A DNA stretch of 64,000 nucleotides from Arabidopsis thaliana (GCF_000001735.4 NC_003070.9:4402001-4466000), one strand, 5' to 3'. Numbered from the stretch's first letter, positions 38,287 through 50,640 are shown. Made by a program: numbers and translations. Notes: a model not told the origin generated them from the sequence alone.

Positions 38287-38926
38287 CATTCTTTTTTACA
38301 CTATATCCTTACCTTCAAATTTGATCTGGAACAAGGAGAATAAGTAGATATATAGCCTTTCCAAGCTGTACTGCGTGAATCCATGGCTAAACCTTTCTGG
38401 TCTGGAACAATGGTCTTTACCTTCCAAGTCTTCTTCATTGCTCAACATTGTCGTCACGTTATGTGCAACGAATCAAAAAATGTGAAATCTCACTTTAACC
38501 AAAATGACACAAGCCCTTGACTATAAAACAAAGCTACACAAATTTGAAATAGAAGATGACAATAAGACACAATTAGAAACAGTAGTGGTAAATAGAATGT
38601 TTAAACAGAGAAGAAGGAACAGAACAGAGTCTCTGTCTCCAAAAATTCTGAAGACACATCAATTGTCACAAGTCTTGTGCTCTGCCGTTTCACGAGCAAA
38701 TGACCAAAAAAACAAGTAGAAGAAGAAACCATTAGGCTTCAATACCGAAGATGAACCAGTAAAAACAAAAAAAGAAAAAACCCCTAATTAGGTTTTTTAA
38801 AAAAGGAGATGAATTTTTCTTATTAATGTTATTGAAGCTTCTCTCTTATCTGTCTTCTTCAAAATCTGAGAATGGTGTGTCAGCCAAACTCCAATCTCAT
38901 TCCACATTCATCCTTCCTTTCCTTTT
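38287..38926. other. tRNA terminator and eIF4B2 3' region
   Basis: Contains the T-run terminating the tRNA (about 38291-38296) and the 3' UTR of the minus-strand eIF4B2 gene. An open frame at 38504-38719 lacks protein-like composition. Confidence 0.5.
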
Positions 38927-41520
38927 TTACCATCCTTCCCTTGCTGACGATGACCTGTGAAACCCGAAAATCTGAAATGTCAGTTTACTCGCATCTCAAG
39001 ATCTTGATACACAGAAGCAAACATTATAAGGAATGACCCAAGTTTGGATCTTTATACTAACTTTTGGGTTCATGTCAACCCCAGATAAGTAGGAAGGAAG
39101 CTATTGAATGCGAGTATATTGTAAGTCTGTTCCTTGGAATGGGATTGAATCAGATGTAAAAGGCTAACCTGTCGAAGTTTCTGTTGTTGAAGAATCCACG
39201 TTCCTTGCTTCCTTGGAAGTTTCTTCGATCATCTACTGGTCTTGGCCAATTATCGCCTGTGCCATGTGATCTAGGTCTTTCCATGGATTCAACACTCCTA
39301 GACTCATCGATTGATCCAGCCCGTGAATGTGGTCTTTCTGAATAGGAACCGCCTCTGCTTGCACTGGATCCAGGCCTCTCAACTGCTCGTGGCCTGAACC
39401 TGACTTTGTCGTCCAGCTCACGGATCAGTAAGTCTAGGTTCTTTTCTTTCTCACGTATGAGATCCGGTAGATTTTGGTGATTACTGTCGGATTCCTGTTG
39501 AGATTCCTTGCTCTCAGGTGCAATGGCTGCCTCCTTCTCGAGTTTCTTCCGTAGTTCTTCAATCTCTTCCTTCAACATCCTCTCTCCCTCTGTTTCAGGC
39601 CTGAAATTTTTGTGTTTCAAGAGACCGAGATGAAAAGTGAGACCATAGCTAATCAAGAGATGATCTAGAAAGTCATCACCATAATCACAGAGAAGTTATT
39701 TATCTACCAACAAGGCATCACAGAGCTCACAAAAGAGTTAACAAAAGAAGACACAAAACTCAGACGAATGTGACAGCATGAGATACCAAAAAATGCAAGA
39801 GCTGTCTTACAAGTTACATGTTACATGTTATGCAATTCTATAAATGCCAAGGAGGCTGAATAAAAAAGATATAGGAACAAAATAAGTTCAAAAAGAGCAC
39901 AGTTGAGAGAACAAAGATCAATCAATCTGCCAAAGAAATGGGCAATGCATATATTTGGTAATGAAGCAACTTTCAGATAAAAGTCTGATGCCGAGATGCT
40001 TAAGAAGACATTCATTCAACATGTCATCAAAAGAAAACCACGAATACACTAAAACTTAAGTAGATAAATCATTCAATTAGTTTCCATTTTGAATTTGAAA
40101 TAATAAGCCGAAGTGGCAAAATTACCTAAAGCTATTACTTTGAATATAATTTACTATCCTCTAATGGTTCACCAGTTCATATCACTTAAAAGATCAAACT
40201 TTTCTGATTCAGTATGTTGAACAGCGGATTATTTGAGACATAATTAACATTCAACCCATGGCAGCAACATAGAATTGACGGAAATTCACATTGCTCAGAG
40301 AAAAGAAAGAAAATCCAAATGAATAAGGACCTGTCAACCCTGCGATGCTCGAGTTCAGAATCAATCTTGCGCCAATCTTTCCCTTGTTCCTCCAGCAATA
40401 CTTCCCGAGGTTTTGCATCACCAAAAGGATTCACCTTTGGTCTCGGTTTCACCACATTCTCCACATTGTTCAATGCTGAACTCTCAGACCTGTTAGATTG
40501 AGCACTTGATGGTCTGCTCGATTGCGCGCTTGATGGTCTGCTTGTTTGTCCCTTCTTGGCCTCAATATCCGAGTCAAGTTTCTTCCAGTCCAATCCTTTC
40601 TCCGCCAAAACTTGCTCTCTCGGTCTAGCTGCTCCAAATGGACTCGGCTTACTCGTCTTCACAGCAGTTGGAGTTTCACTCACTTCTGTATCAGCCTTTC
40701 GTGGTTCAAATACAAGACGACGTCGCTCTTCCTGAACCCCACCACCAGAAGGAAGGACTCCTCGAGCCCATCGGTCAGGCTCTGGTCCGGATTCACGGAA
40801 ACCCGACCCAAACGTAGATGATTTTGCTTTACCCGCTGCCCAATTATCAACCTCATCAGCTTTAGAGAATCCACCTCCACCTCCACTACCAGCACCAGCA
40901 CCACCGCCGCCATAACTGCCAGCACCACCTCCTCCTCCTCCACCAAAACTACCTCCCCCACCACCATAACGACTACCTTGACGTCCTTGATCAAACGAAG
41001 GAAGCGATTTCTTTCCTTTTCCCCAATCATCATCCTCATCAGCCCTAGAAACTTGTGGGAAATCAGAAACCCTAGAATTAGATCCCCTCTGATCATCATC
41101 AAATCCACCATAAGATCTCCTCCCACCACCACCACCGCCCCAAGACCCATCAGAATCCTCTCGATCTCGTGACATTCTTCCCGGAGGTCCACTAGACCTT
41201 CCTCCACCATAAGAAGAGAATCCACCACCGAGACGACCAGGTTGCATTTCATCCTCAGAACGTTGTCTTGGACCAGTAGGTAGCTGAAGCATCTGCTCTC
41301 TCGTCAATCCAGCAGAACTCGGAGCAGTGTATGCTCCTTTGGTAAACTCCGATAAAGTCATCTTCTTCTTCTTCTTAGAAGACTTAGCAGTCGCAGCCTC
41401 TTTCAGACTCGGGAAACTCTGTGAATCTGCCGCCGTGGCTGTAGCTTCAGCAGCTTGCTCTTCATCGGCACGCTCAGCCTCATCAGCCCATGCGCCGATT
41501 CCACCCCAAGGTTTCGACAT
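38927..41520 (-). CDS. EIF4B2: Translation initiation factor eIF4B2
   Basis: Plant eIF4B stimulates the eIF4A/eIF4F helicase and contacts poly(A)-binding protein and eIF3 during cap-dependent initiation. Exons 40331-41520, 39169-39600 and 38927-38954 give 549 aa. It starts MSKPWGGIGAWADEAERA, typical of plant eIF4B, and continues with a Lys run (SSKKKKKMTLSEF). A long Gly/Arg/Ser-rich disordered region follows (GGGGGSFGGGGGGGAGSYGG). Two copies of a conserved block, PFGAARPREQVLAEKGLDWK and PFGDAKPREVLLEEQGKDWR, come next. The Glu/Lys-rich helix ERMLKEEIEELRKKLEKEAA and Arg-rich repeats precede the tiny last exon, which ends SSSAREGW. A start at an earlier codon is possible because the frame is open upstream, but MSKPWGG is the family start. 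Confidence 0.95.
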
Positions 41521-42283
41521 CTGTGAATTTTCCAATTCCAAATTCGGAGATTCCCCCAGATCTGAAAAACGCAGGACAGAAATTGAGAGTGACGAATCTA
41601 AAGATTCCAATTCAAAGTAGCTCCGAGTGAGAAATCGAATCTAAAGATTCTCTCGTCGTCGCCTAAAGATGAAATTTTTTATATGTAAAAATCGATTTAT
41701 TTCCTTGTGAAGCTGGTTTGTTTGTAGGTTTCGGAACGGAGGAGCAATGGACGGAGAAAGAGAGATAGCAATACGCGACGTATTGGAGCGTGTGGTACAC
41801 GTAGAAATCAGTTTTACGAGGAAGTTAATGGCTTGAACGTTGTGCCGTTGTGGTTCACGCGACGTGTTAGCAAGTGACGGTTGACTTGTACAGGAAACGA
41901 ACGGTCATGAGTCTTTGTTTTTAGCCAATTCTTATCAAATTATTTATCTTTGTTTTTCCCACCAACTTCAAAACATATACATTGCATCCATTTCTTTAAA
42001 TCGGGTGATTATAGAAAATGAAGACATAAATGGATATGATATATAACACATTCATTTTTCAGATTTTTGAATGGATTCAAACGTGAAATTCAAAAAGATC
42101 TTGAGAGAGTATTACACATTCATCGTTTTTCTCTATACATAAACCTTTAACCTTAGAAAGCTAAACTGTGCGTTTACAGCATCAAAAACAAAATGGCTTT
42201 CTCTACCCTTTGTCTGAGTTTTTCATATCCAAAATGAAGACAAAAGCAGCAGAGTTTCTTCTAGAGAGATGTGACCTAGTTTC
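41521..42283. other. eIF4B2 leader/promoter and coilin 3' region
   Basis: Holds the eIF4B2 leader and promoter and the coilin 3' UTR, both genes being on the minus strand. No other gene was seen. Confidence 0.5.
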
Positions 42284-45278
42284 TCAAATCTCTTTCTGAG
42301 ATCTGAGATAGTTCATTACAGGACCCATAGCACTGCCTCGCAGTGCCTTGTAAGACCATGAGCCTCCACTTGAACTCCCTTTCTTGTTCCACCCATTGTT
42401 GGCCTGAGACAACGCTGCTTTCTTTGCACTTAAAGCTTCACTTAGTTCTTCCCAAGGGCTCACTTCTCCATTTTCTGCAATATTCCAATGAAAGTAGATA
42501 AGACTCCATCTATTTCAATACAATGTCGATCCAAGATTGATGGAAAATTTACCTTTTGCAGGGGTTTGCAATTCTTTGTTTGCGCTTAGCTTTGGCTTTT
42601 TAGCTGACTGGTCAGGCTCGGGCAGTGCTGACTTGGCGACTTCTGCAGAATCTGAGCTGCTAGTTTTGACACTGCGAACATCGAGCAGAGCAGAAAATTC
42701 TATCTGCAGAAGCAAAGTCTTTCTTATATTAGAATTCTGATGCTTAGCAAGCAAACAACTACAAGAATGTTCTTGTTCATAAGATATGTATGACATAATG
42801 TAAACCATGAAGCATACCTCCAGGGATCCATCTTCTTTATAAAGAGATGTATCAGGTTGCATACAGAAATCGTCGTCCTCTTCTGTCTTTTTCTCGATTG
42901 GAAATTCTTGAACAGGCATCAAAGTCACCATCTTGGAGTCTGGATCATAGTAGCTTATCTTCCCAACCTATCAAAAGAAGTATATTGTAAAGTGGATAAG
43001 TTCCTCAGAATAAGCGTTGATTGATCGAATTTGGCTTAAAAGGAGAGCCAGAAATTTTACCCGAAAAGAGGAAACCTCGGGTGTCCAAGATGATGTTAAC
43101 TCAATGAGGCGGTATGCAATAACATCTCCTTTCTGTAAAGTTAACAAACCAGGAGTTAAGGAGTTTAAAAATGCTGAATCTATAAACAACCTGCTGGGGG
43201 TAGTAAAGACTATAAACAAACCTTTACTGAGCCAGTGTAAGCCACAAGCTGTTCATAATCAATCGGACAATTAGCAAGTGTCTCTGCTTCAGCGGGCTGT
43301 GTCGTAGCATCTTCATTAAAATCCTGAGCATATCGTTTGGAAAACCCTGACTTCTCTGTGCCCCATTTCTGTCCCTTCTTCTTCGTCATGTTTCCATTCC
43401 ACAAGACATTTTCCTAATATTATTTAGACATAATCATTACAGATTCAGCTTAGGCAAAGCTTTAAGGATACAAACATAGGGTCAAGTCATACCACAAGAG
43501 GTTCACTATCAAGAGAGGCTTCATCTGTTCCAGCTGAAAAATAAGCATATAAGGGAAACTGTGAGGAGCCTTGCAAACGCACAAAAGCTATACAGAGAGA
43601 AATTTACATAATAATTTACCGAGAGGCTTGAAGCGTATGTGGCCTGGCCTCACTTCCACAGGTACAACTTCATCCCCGAAACCATCACTAACTTCTTCTG
43701 CCTGTTGATTTTCAAGAGTTTCACAGTGCTTTTCCTTGGTTGCTTGGTGATCTATAGTGATGACTGGTTTTTGGCTGGGTGCTACAACCAACTGCGTCTG
43801 TAGAAGCTGCAAATCATGTAACAATAAAGAAGATATAAGTGTTGAAGCGCAGGCTGTACATCACTAAAACACGTGATGCATACATAAATCTTATCATTTT
43901 AAGTTTAAAGTATTTGATGAAGAACCTCTTCCTTCTCTAGTTTTGTTTTCTCTCTCAGCCATTGCCGTTTCGCCTTTTTACGTCGGGCACTTCTGCTAGG
44001 TGTCTAAAATAAAAATAAGGAAGAGTGAAGGACTGATAGGAAGCTAAATGAGTAAGTGAAACAAAAGCCAATCCCTGCATCTACAAACATCAAGGAATTT
44101 TACACTCTACACATATTGTTCATTCTAATTCCTTGCAACAACTAAGTAAACTCAAACCTTTTTAGTTTCAGCAGATAGTTGGCACAGATCGTTATGCTCT
44201 TTGCTCTCTTCTTGTTGTGATGACCTGCAATCACAAAAGCAAGAAAATGGAAAAAATGACTAGTTAGAGATAATTCAAGAGGATTAAAGATTCACAAGCG
44301 AGTTTTGACAAAGCAAAAGTCTACGTACCTCTTTGATTTGGTCATGGGTTTGGTACTATCGTTATTCTGTTCATCATTGTTAGCACTTTGTACATCCAAT
44401 GATTTCTTCTTCTTCTTCTTCTTCACAACATTGCTAACAACAGCTGTGTTTTCTCTTTCGTCGGGAGATTCTTCAGTAGTATCTAACTTACACTTCTTCC
44501 TCCTACATTATCTTCAAACTTGAATAACAACAAATAGACATTTAGGTGACTAAGAATAAGTTTTCGTAGAGATCCTACTTGGTGCTCTGGTTTTTGCTTG
44601 AAGTTTTACGTTTCTTCGAAGCCTTCTTCTCTGGCACAAACTCTTCTGCTTCCTCTTCAAGCTCATCTTCCTCAGACTCACTTTCATATCCTCCAGTTTC
44701 CTTCTGGAATTCCTCATTAGCAAGCAGCATTTCACCAGGACGAATCTGAGGCCTTTCCTCAACCTCAATAGCGTTGTAAACATTCTCATCACTGTCTTCC
44801 CCAACAATCTCCAACAAAGACTCTTTCTTCTTCTTAACACTACACAAAAAGCGCAAAATTTAACACTAATGATACTTAGTAAAGCTCAAAGGAAAAAGCT
44901 TTAAGAGATTGACGAAACTAACCAAACGATATCTTTATCCTTCAATACACAGCTGGACTCGAAAGGTGGCAAAACGAAACCTTCCATCTGAAAAGCCCGA
45001 AAGATAATGTAAGCATTAATGGCGTCAACATTGACAAATTTGATTTCTCTGAAATTAGGGCACAAAGAAGTATAACGTACAGATAGAGAGAGGCCATGAG
45101 GACACGCTTCACAGAGGCTAAATGTGTGAAAGATATGATCAGAAAACTCTGATATAGTTCGGTGACATTTACGATTTAGAACAACCCAGCTCCGTGTTAA
45201 ACCTTGCTTCTTTTGATACTTACTCAGAATCCGTCGGTCTTCAAACACCAGACGAACCCTCACCTTCTCTTCCTCCAT
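42284..45278 (-). CDS. COILIN: Coilin, Cajal body scaffold protein
   Basis: Nuclear scaffold needed to form Cajal bodies, where snRNPs mature. The start at 45278 gives MEEEKVRVRLVFEDRRILSK, the coilin N-terminal self-interaction domain, which spans exon 1 (45081-45278) and exon 2 (44923-44987). The middle is disordered and acidic (ESESEEDELEEEAEEFVPEK), with basic nuclear-localisation clusters (KKASKKRKTSS, VVKKKKKKKSL, SRSARRKKAKRQ). The C-terminal part forms the atypical Tudor-like domain: VRPGHIRFKPL, LVAYTGSVKKGDVIAYRLIE, then SFRVGKISYYDPDSKMVTLM. The last exon ends MGPVMNYLRSQKEI. About a dozen exons lie between 45278 and 42284; not every border was resolved. Divergently transcribed from the PPR gene, with starts 369 bp apart. 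Confidence 0.93.
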
Positions 45279-45646
45279 CGTAGACGAACTTCAGATAAGT
45301 AAAATGAGAGAAATTTCACTCAAGTTTTGAGCTTTCGGAGAAAATCCTTAAACCCCTGTTGAGCTCCAAAGACGGAGAAGAAGGAGAAGGGGAGAAACTG
45401 AAAGCCAAACCTAACACTCTCGTTCACAGAGAGGTTTTAGTAAAATATGATTGGGCCTTATTTAAAGCCCATTTAAGCCCATATCAAGAAAGCCTCAGAT
45501 TAATTAATGTTGGAGCCTTCGTCTTCTTTTTTTTTTTTTTTCCCTCTAGCTTAAGCTCAAGACCAGCCGTCGTCGTCGATCTGATGTCGCCGCATTGAAA
45601 CAAAGAAGAGGCAACGGTGATATGATCATATGCGTCGAGCTCTGAT
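45279..45646. promoter_or_regulatory. Shared promoter between coilin and the PPR gene
   Basis: 368 bp separate the two start codons. Site II-type motifs TTGGGCCTTA, AAGCCCATTT and AAGCCCATAT lie at about 45451-45482. A poly-T run follows at 45526-45541. No TATA box was seen in either direction. The arrangement suggests one bidirectional, housekeeping-type promoter. The right part holds two short upstream frames of the PPR transcript. Confidence 0.65.
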
Positions 45647-47200
45647 ATGCATCAGACGCTGGGCGCAGTACGCCTTGCATACCGCTCGCGTATAGCTAAC
45701 CTCGTTAAATCAGGTATGATTGACAACGCTGTTCAGGTGTTCGATGAAATGCGTCACTCAAGCTACCGAGTTTTCTCCTTCGATTATAATCGTTTCATCG
45801 GGGTTTTGGTTAGAGAGTCTAGATTTGAGCTTGCTGAGGCAATATATTGGGATATGAAGCCCATGGGTTTTTCTCTCATCCCCTTCACTTACTCAAGGTT
45901 TATCTCGGGTTTATGTAAAGTTAAAAAATTTGATCTCATTGACGCTCTACTGAGTGATATGGAAACCCTTGGATTCATACCAGATATCTGGGCGTTCAAT
46001 GTCTATTTGGATCTGTTGTGTCGAGAGAATAAGGTAGGTTTTGCTGTTCAGACGTTCTTTTGTATGGTTCAGAGAGGTAGGGAACCTGATGTTGTATCTT
46101 ATACTATACTTATTAATGGGTTATTTAGAGCTGGTAAGGTTACTGATGCTGTTGAGATTTGGAATGCAATGATTCGTAGCGGGGTTAGTCCGGATAATAA
46201 AGCATGTGCAGCACTTGTTGTTGGGTTATGTCATGCTCGGAAAGTTGATTTGGCTTATGAGATGGTGGCGGAGGAGATCAAAAGTGCACGAGTTAAGCTT
46301 AGTACAGTGGTGTATAATGCGTTGATTAGTGGGTTTTGTAAAGCGGGTAGAATAGAAAAGGCAGAAGCTTTAAAATCATATATGAGTAAGATTGGGTGTG
46401 AGCCGGATCTTGTTACGTACAATGTGTTGTTGAATTATTATTATGATAACAATATGTTGAAGAGAGCGGAAGGGGTGATGGCTGAGATGGTAAGAAGCGG
46501 GATACAGCTTGATGCTTATAGTTATAACCAGTTGCTTAAGCGGCATTGCAGGGTTAGTCATCCTGATAAGTGCTATAACTTCATGGTAAAGGAGATGGAG
46601 CCTAGAGGTTTTTGTGATGTCGTTTCGTACAGTACTCTGATCGAAACATTCTGTAGGGCGTCAAACACGAGGAAGGCTTACAGGCTCTTTGAGGAGATGA
46701 GACAGAAAGGGATGGTAATGAATGTGGTCACATACACGAGTCTTATCAAGGCTTTTCTTAGGGAAGGTAACTCTAGCGTTGCAAAGAAGCTTCTTGATCA
46801 GATGACAGAGTTAGGTCTGTCACCAGATCGCATTTTCTACACGACAATCCTGGACCATTTGTGTAAATCCGGAAATGTGGACAAGGCTTATGGTGTTTTT
46901 AATGACATGATAGAGCACGAAATTACACCGGATGCGATTTCATACAACTCCCTTATTAGTGGCCTCTGCAGGTCTGGTAGAGTAACTGAAGCTATAAAAT
47001 TGTTTGAGGACATGAAAGGTAAAGAATGTTGTCCTGATGAATTAACTTTCAAGTTCATTATCGGAGGACTCATACGGGGAAAAAAATTATCAGCAGCCTA
47101 CAAGGTTTGGGATCAGATGATGGATAAAGGATTCACGCTTGATAGGGATGTGTCCGATACACTCATCAAGGCTAGCTGTTCAATGAGTGCTGATGCGTAG
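45647..47200 (+). CDS. P-class pentatricopeptide repeat protein
   Basis: Organelle RNA-binding protein, probably mitochondrial, of 517 aa without an intron (corresponds to At1g13040). Almost the whole length is made of 35-residue P-type repeats, about 13 of them; clear examples contain DVVSYTILINGLFRAGKVTD, TVVYNALISGFCKAGRIEKA, DLVTYNVLLNYYYDNNMLKR, NVVTYTSLIKAFLREGNSSV and DAISYNSLISGLCRSGRVTE. No E, DYW or SMR domain follows. The N-terminus is short and slightly basic (GAVRLAYRSRIANLVKSG), with weak targeting character. Two ATGs lie just upstream (45622, 45630) in other frames, so start choice may rely on leaky scanning. The RNA target is not predictable from this reading. Confidence 0.93.
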   Translation: MHQTLGAVRLAYRSRIANLVKSGMIDNAVQVFDEMRHSSYRVFSFDYNRFIGVLVRESRFELAEAIYWDMKPMGFSLIPFTYSRFISGLCKVKKFDLIDALLSDMETLGFIPDIWAFNVYLDLLCRENKVGFAVQTFFCMVQRGREPDVVSYTILINGLFRAGKVTDAVEIWNAMIRSGVSPDNKACAALVVGLCHARKVDLAYEMVAEEIKSARVKLSTVVYNALISGFCKAGRIEKAEALKSYMSKIGCEPDLVTYNVLLNYYYDNNMLKRAEGVMAEMVRSGIQLDAYSYNQLLKRHCRVSHPDKCYNFMVKEMEPRGFCDVVSYSTLIETFCRASNTRKAYRLFEEMRQKGMVMNVVTYTSLIKAFLREGNSSVAKKLLDQMTELGLSPDRIFYTTILDHLCKSGNVDKAYGVFNDMIEHEITPDAISYNSLISGLCRSGRVTEAIKLFEDMKGKECCPDELTFKFIIGGLIRGKKLSAAYKVWDQMMDKGFTLDRDVSDTLIKASCSMSADA

Positions 47201-48567
47201 GCATAATAAGGGGATAGACTTTTAAAGTTGTCCAAATTGCCCTCTCCTGTGCAAAAATGCCATCATAGTCAATATTATGGCGACACAGAGATGCTGATAC
47301 AGAGCTATTAAAGCCTCTACTGTTGCCTGCTGCTGCTCGGAGAGAAAGAAGAAACCTATCAGGTTTAAACTAATTTCCTTCCTTTTTTACATAAACGAAT
47401 ACGTGGTATAGTTTATGTAGACCAACTATATCTTGACTTTTATTACTCGTTTCATATTCCTTACATCTTTGGAATGTGAACCAACTCTACTCTGCCTTGT
47501 CCCTGTTGCAGCGACATTATATGCTCCCGAAGGATCATTATTTGTGGTCAGATTATGGAACAAGACAACCAGCTCTCTTACATTGACTCAGTTTAAACCA
47601 AGTCCTCAGAAATATTAGACTGAGGACTCAGCTTATTAGACTGAGAAAAAGATCTTCCTTTATTATGCTTAGGCACATCAAGATTATTGATACTTGATAT
47701 GAGAAGCATGGATTCCTCCTTCAATGGTACGCTTGTAGGACTTTTTTTTTTGCACCACGCTTGTAGAACGTAACTCCACTGTCAGATGCAGTCTCGATTA
47801 AGTATCATGTTGGAATGTATGCTACCAATGAGGTTTTGGATCTTGATATGCCAAGAGCTTAAGACGTAACTGATATGCATCTTAAAAAGCTCAGACGTTA
47901 TCTCACTAGTGTATTGTTAGTTTTGCAGGACTTTGTTTCAGAACGTGCCAACCTTTTCCCTTTTGTCAGAATATTGTCATGATTCTGCATATTTTCATAG
48001 ACTGACATATTCAATAACAAAATCAAGCTTTGTCTGGATCCCTATTGATCGTGATTTTTTTTCAATTTTATTGTTTTTGTGTGAGTTTTTTCAGCGGCTC
48101 TCAGCACTATGCTTCAGACATCCCTTTACTATATTTTATCATGTGTACTAATGCAGAACTAAGCCTTTATAAGTGCGAGACAAGAAGGAAAGAGGCCCGC
48201 CGGTTCAAGACACAAACATTATAAAACAGAGCGGCTACTAATCTTAACCATAATCAGAAGAACCTGTACGTTGTTACCTTTCTCTCTCTCTTTTTCTTGG
48301 TACTTTAACCAAAAAAATGAGAGAATTAGGACCCAGTATTTACATTTTCTGTTTCAAAACTTTTAGATGAGAAATAAGAGATGATGGTTCTAGTTTTGCT
48401 TGCTTGAATATGAAAAAAGATTACTTGCTTCCTTGTGTCAGTTTCCTTTAACACAAGAATCCTACTTAAACTTCTCACCAAGTAATCATCTCTCTCATTT
48501 GGAAACACTCAAAATTTTCTCTCTTCATTGCTTTCACTTAACTCTTTTCTCCTTTAGTTGTACTTCA
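47201..48567. other. PPR 3' region and LEA_2 promoter
   Basis: No gene recognised. The open frame continues upstream of the LEA_2 start to 48400, but that part has poor protein character and is more likely leader. Confidence 0.5.
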
Positions 48568-49521
48568 ATGTCTCACCACCACTATGAAACCAACCCTCAT
48601 TTCGTTCAATTTTCCTTGCAGGATCAACATCAAGGTGGTCCTTCTAGCTCATGGAACTCTCCGCACCATCACCAGATCCCACAGGCTCACTCAGTTGCTC
48701 CACCCAGGGTGAAAATAAAGACTCGGGGACGCCACCAGACTGAGCCACCTGAAACAATCCATGAATCGCCTTCCTCAAGACCCTTGCCACTGAGACCGGA
48801 GGAACCATTACCACCACGCCATAATCCAAACTCTGCCAGGCCATTGCAATTGAGCCCTGAGGAGCAACGACCTCCACACCGTGGCTATGGATCTGAACCA
48901 ACTCCATGGAGAAGAGCTCCAACACGACCAGCTTATCAGCAAGGCCCAAAGAGGACCAAACCCATGACATTGCCAGCCACAATCTGCTGTGCAATTCTCC
49001 TGATCGTCCTAATTTTATCAGGTCTCATTCTCCTCTTAGTCTACCTCGCCAACCGTCCACGCTCACCATACTTCGACATCTCAGCAGCAACCCTAAACAC
49101 CGCCAATCTGGACATGGGATATGTTCTAAATGGAGATCTCGCGGTTGTGGTAAACTTCACAAATCCAAGCAAGAAAAGCAGTGTGGACTTCAGCTACGTG
49201 ATGTTCGAGCTCTACTTCTACAACACACTCATAGCGACTGAACACATCGAGCCATTCATTGTACCAAAGGGAATGTCAATGTTCACAAGCTTCCATCTCG
49301 TCAGCAGTCAGGTACAAATTCAGATGATTCAGAGTCAGGACTTGCAGCTGCAGCTCGGAACTGGTCCAGTGTTGTTGAATTTGAGAGGAACGTTTCACGC
49401 TCGCTCGAACCTTGGGTCGTTGATGAGATACTCTTATTGGTTGCACACACAGTGCAGCATCTCTTTAAATACCCCTCCTGCAGGGACCATGCGAGCAAGA
49501 AGATGCAATACAAAACGCTAG
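48568..49521 (+). CDS. LEA_2 (NDR1/HIN1-like) hydroxyproline-rich glycoprotein family protein
   Basis: Single-exon, 317-aa membrane protein (corresponds to At1g13050). Residues 1-135 are Pro/His-rich and probably cytosolic. They include a duplicated block, RPLPLRPEEPLPPR and RPLQLSPEEQRPPH (about 71-104). A strong membrane segment, ATICCAILLIVLILSGLILL, lies at about 137-156. The C-terminal half is a LEA_2 domain (PYFDISAATLNTANLDMG, VVVNFTNPSKKSSVDFSY) that folds as a beta sandwich in known relatives. NDR1/HIN1-like proteins take part in defence or stress at the plasma membrane, but this member's role is not clear. The start at 48568 was chosen because it begins the first compact polar domain. 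Confidence 0.9.
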   Translation: MSHHHYETNPHFVQFSLQDQHQGGPSSSWNSPHHHQIPQAHSVAPPRVKIKTRGRHQTEPPETIHESPSSRPLPLRPEEPLPPRHNPNSARPLQLSPEEQRPPHRGYGSEPTPWRRAPTRPAYQQGPKRTKPMTLPATICCAILLIVLILSGLILLLVYLANRPRSPYFDISAATLNTANLDMGYVLNGDLAVVVNFTNPSKKSSVDFSYVMFELYFYNTLIATEHIEPFIVPKGMSMFTSFHLVSSQVQIQMIQSQDLQLQLGTGPVLLNLRGTFHARSNLGSLMRYSYWLHTQCSISLNTPPAGTMRARRCNTKR

Positions 49522-50640
49522 CGATTTGCAGCATTTCTGACTGAATACATTGCTTCTTTTCTTGATGCGTTTGATGATAATATAGGCAAATAGATAGTTT
49601 TTGTATTTTTCTGCTACTTTTAGAAATAACAAAATGACAAAGGGGAAAATGCATTTGATTTTGTATTTCGAATTATAGAATTGATCTTAAATTGTATGTA
49701 ATTTGATTATAATATTAGAGATGAAGATATATTATCTAAAAATCCATAATTATTCATTTTGATTATAATGTTCTAGCTAGCTTTAATAATGTAGAAATAA
49801 GATCTTATATTACTTTTGTAAAAGTGAAATATGTGCGAATAAAGTGTTTAACTTTGTGCATGTTACACGAAAAGAAAAAGGATATATCCCCTAAAACAGT
49901 CATTACTGAGAAATATCATAAGAACAAAAATTTCTTGAAAATTATTGCAATCCTAGATTAACATTTGTCAACAATCAACATGCAACTTGTATATTACATG
50001 TTTTAAAACTAAATTACGAATACATAACACTAAACCATATAATTTTATTTTATTTCAAACTACTAAAATTTACTATGTTTAAAAAAAAAACTTAAAGACA
50101 ATATTTCTATGAAATTAATAAAAATGTATCATAATATTGATTTATTATCATGTTTATTTCAGTACAAACCACAGATAAGAAAAAGTGATCGGCCCATTAA
50201 ATTGATAGCCCAATATGATTTTACAGTTTATGGCCCATATTTGTGGTTTGCCCGGAGCTCAAGAAACGATCTCTTTCTTCTTCTTCTCGTCGTCGTTTGT
50301 CACTTTAGAGCTACTTCTTCTTCTTCTCTGCTAAGCCTTTCCTCTCGACTTGATACTTTTCTCCAGTAAGGTACGTTTCCGATCCTTAATCGAGCTCTAG
50401 TATCATTGATTTGGCTATGTTAATGAAGATGAGGGTTTAGGGTTCTTATACAGACACCAATGTATCTCGTGCTAGATCTGATTTGAAGTTATGAGAGAAA
50501 AACTCTTTGATTGACATCTGATTTTGGTTTATCTCCTTCTGGATCAGCTTATTTTTATTGTAGCTTCTCTGATTTTCGATGGGTACTTATATTTTTTTTT
50601 TCAATTTGGGATTTTTCATGATTCTGTAGGGTTTGCAAAG
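49522..50640 (+). promoter_or_regulatory. LEA_2 3' region, PBE1 promoter and leader intron
   Basis: AT-rich to about 50180. Then come GGCCCATTAA, AGCCCAATAT and GGCCCATATT (about 50191-50240), site II elements typical of housekeeping genes. A TTCTTC-rich leader follows. A leader intron is likely from GTACGT at 50371 to TTCTGTAG at 50629, leaving only 11 leader bases before the ATG at 50641. Confidence 0.65.

Noticed and set aside
48400..48567. N-terminal extension of the LEA_2 protein
   Set aside because: The frame is open, but the residues are leader-like and the 317-aa length fits the family.
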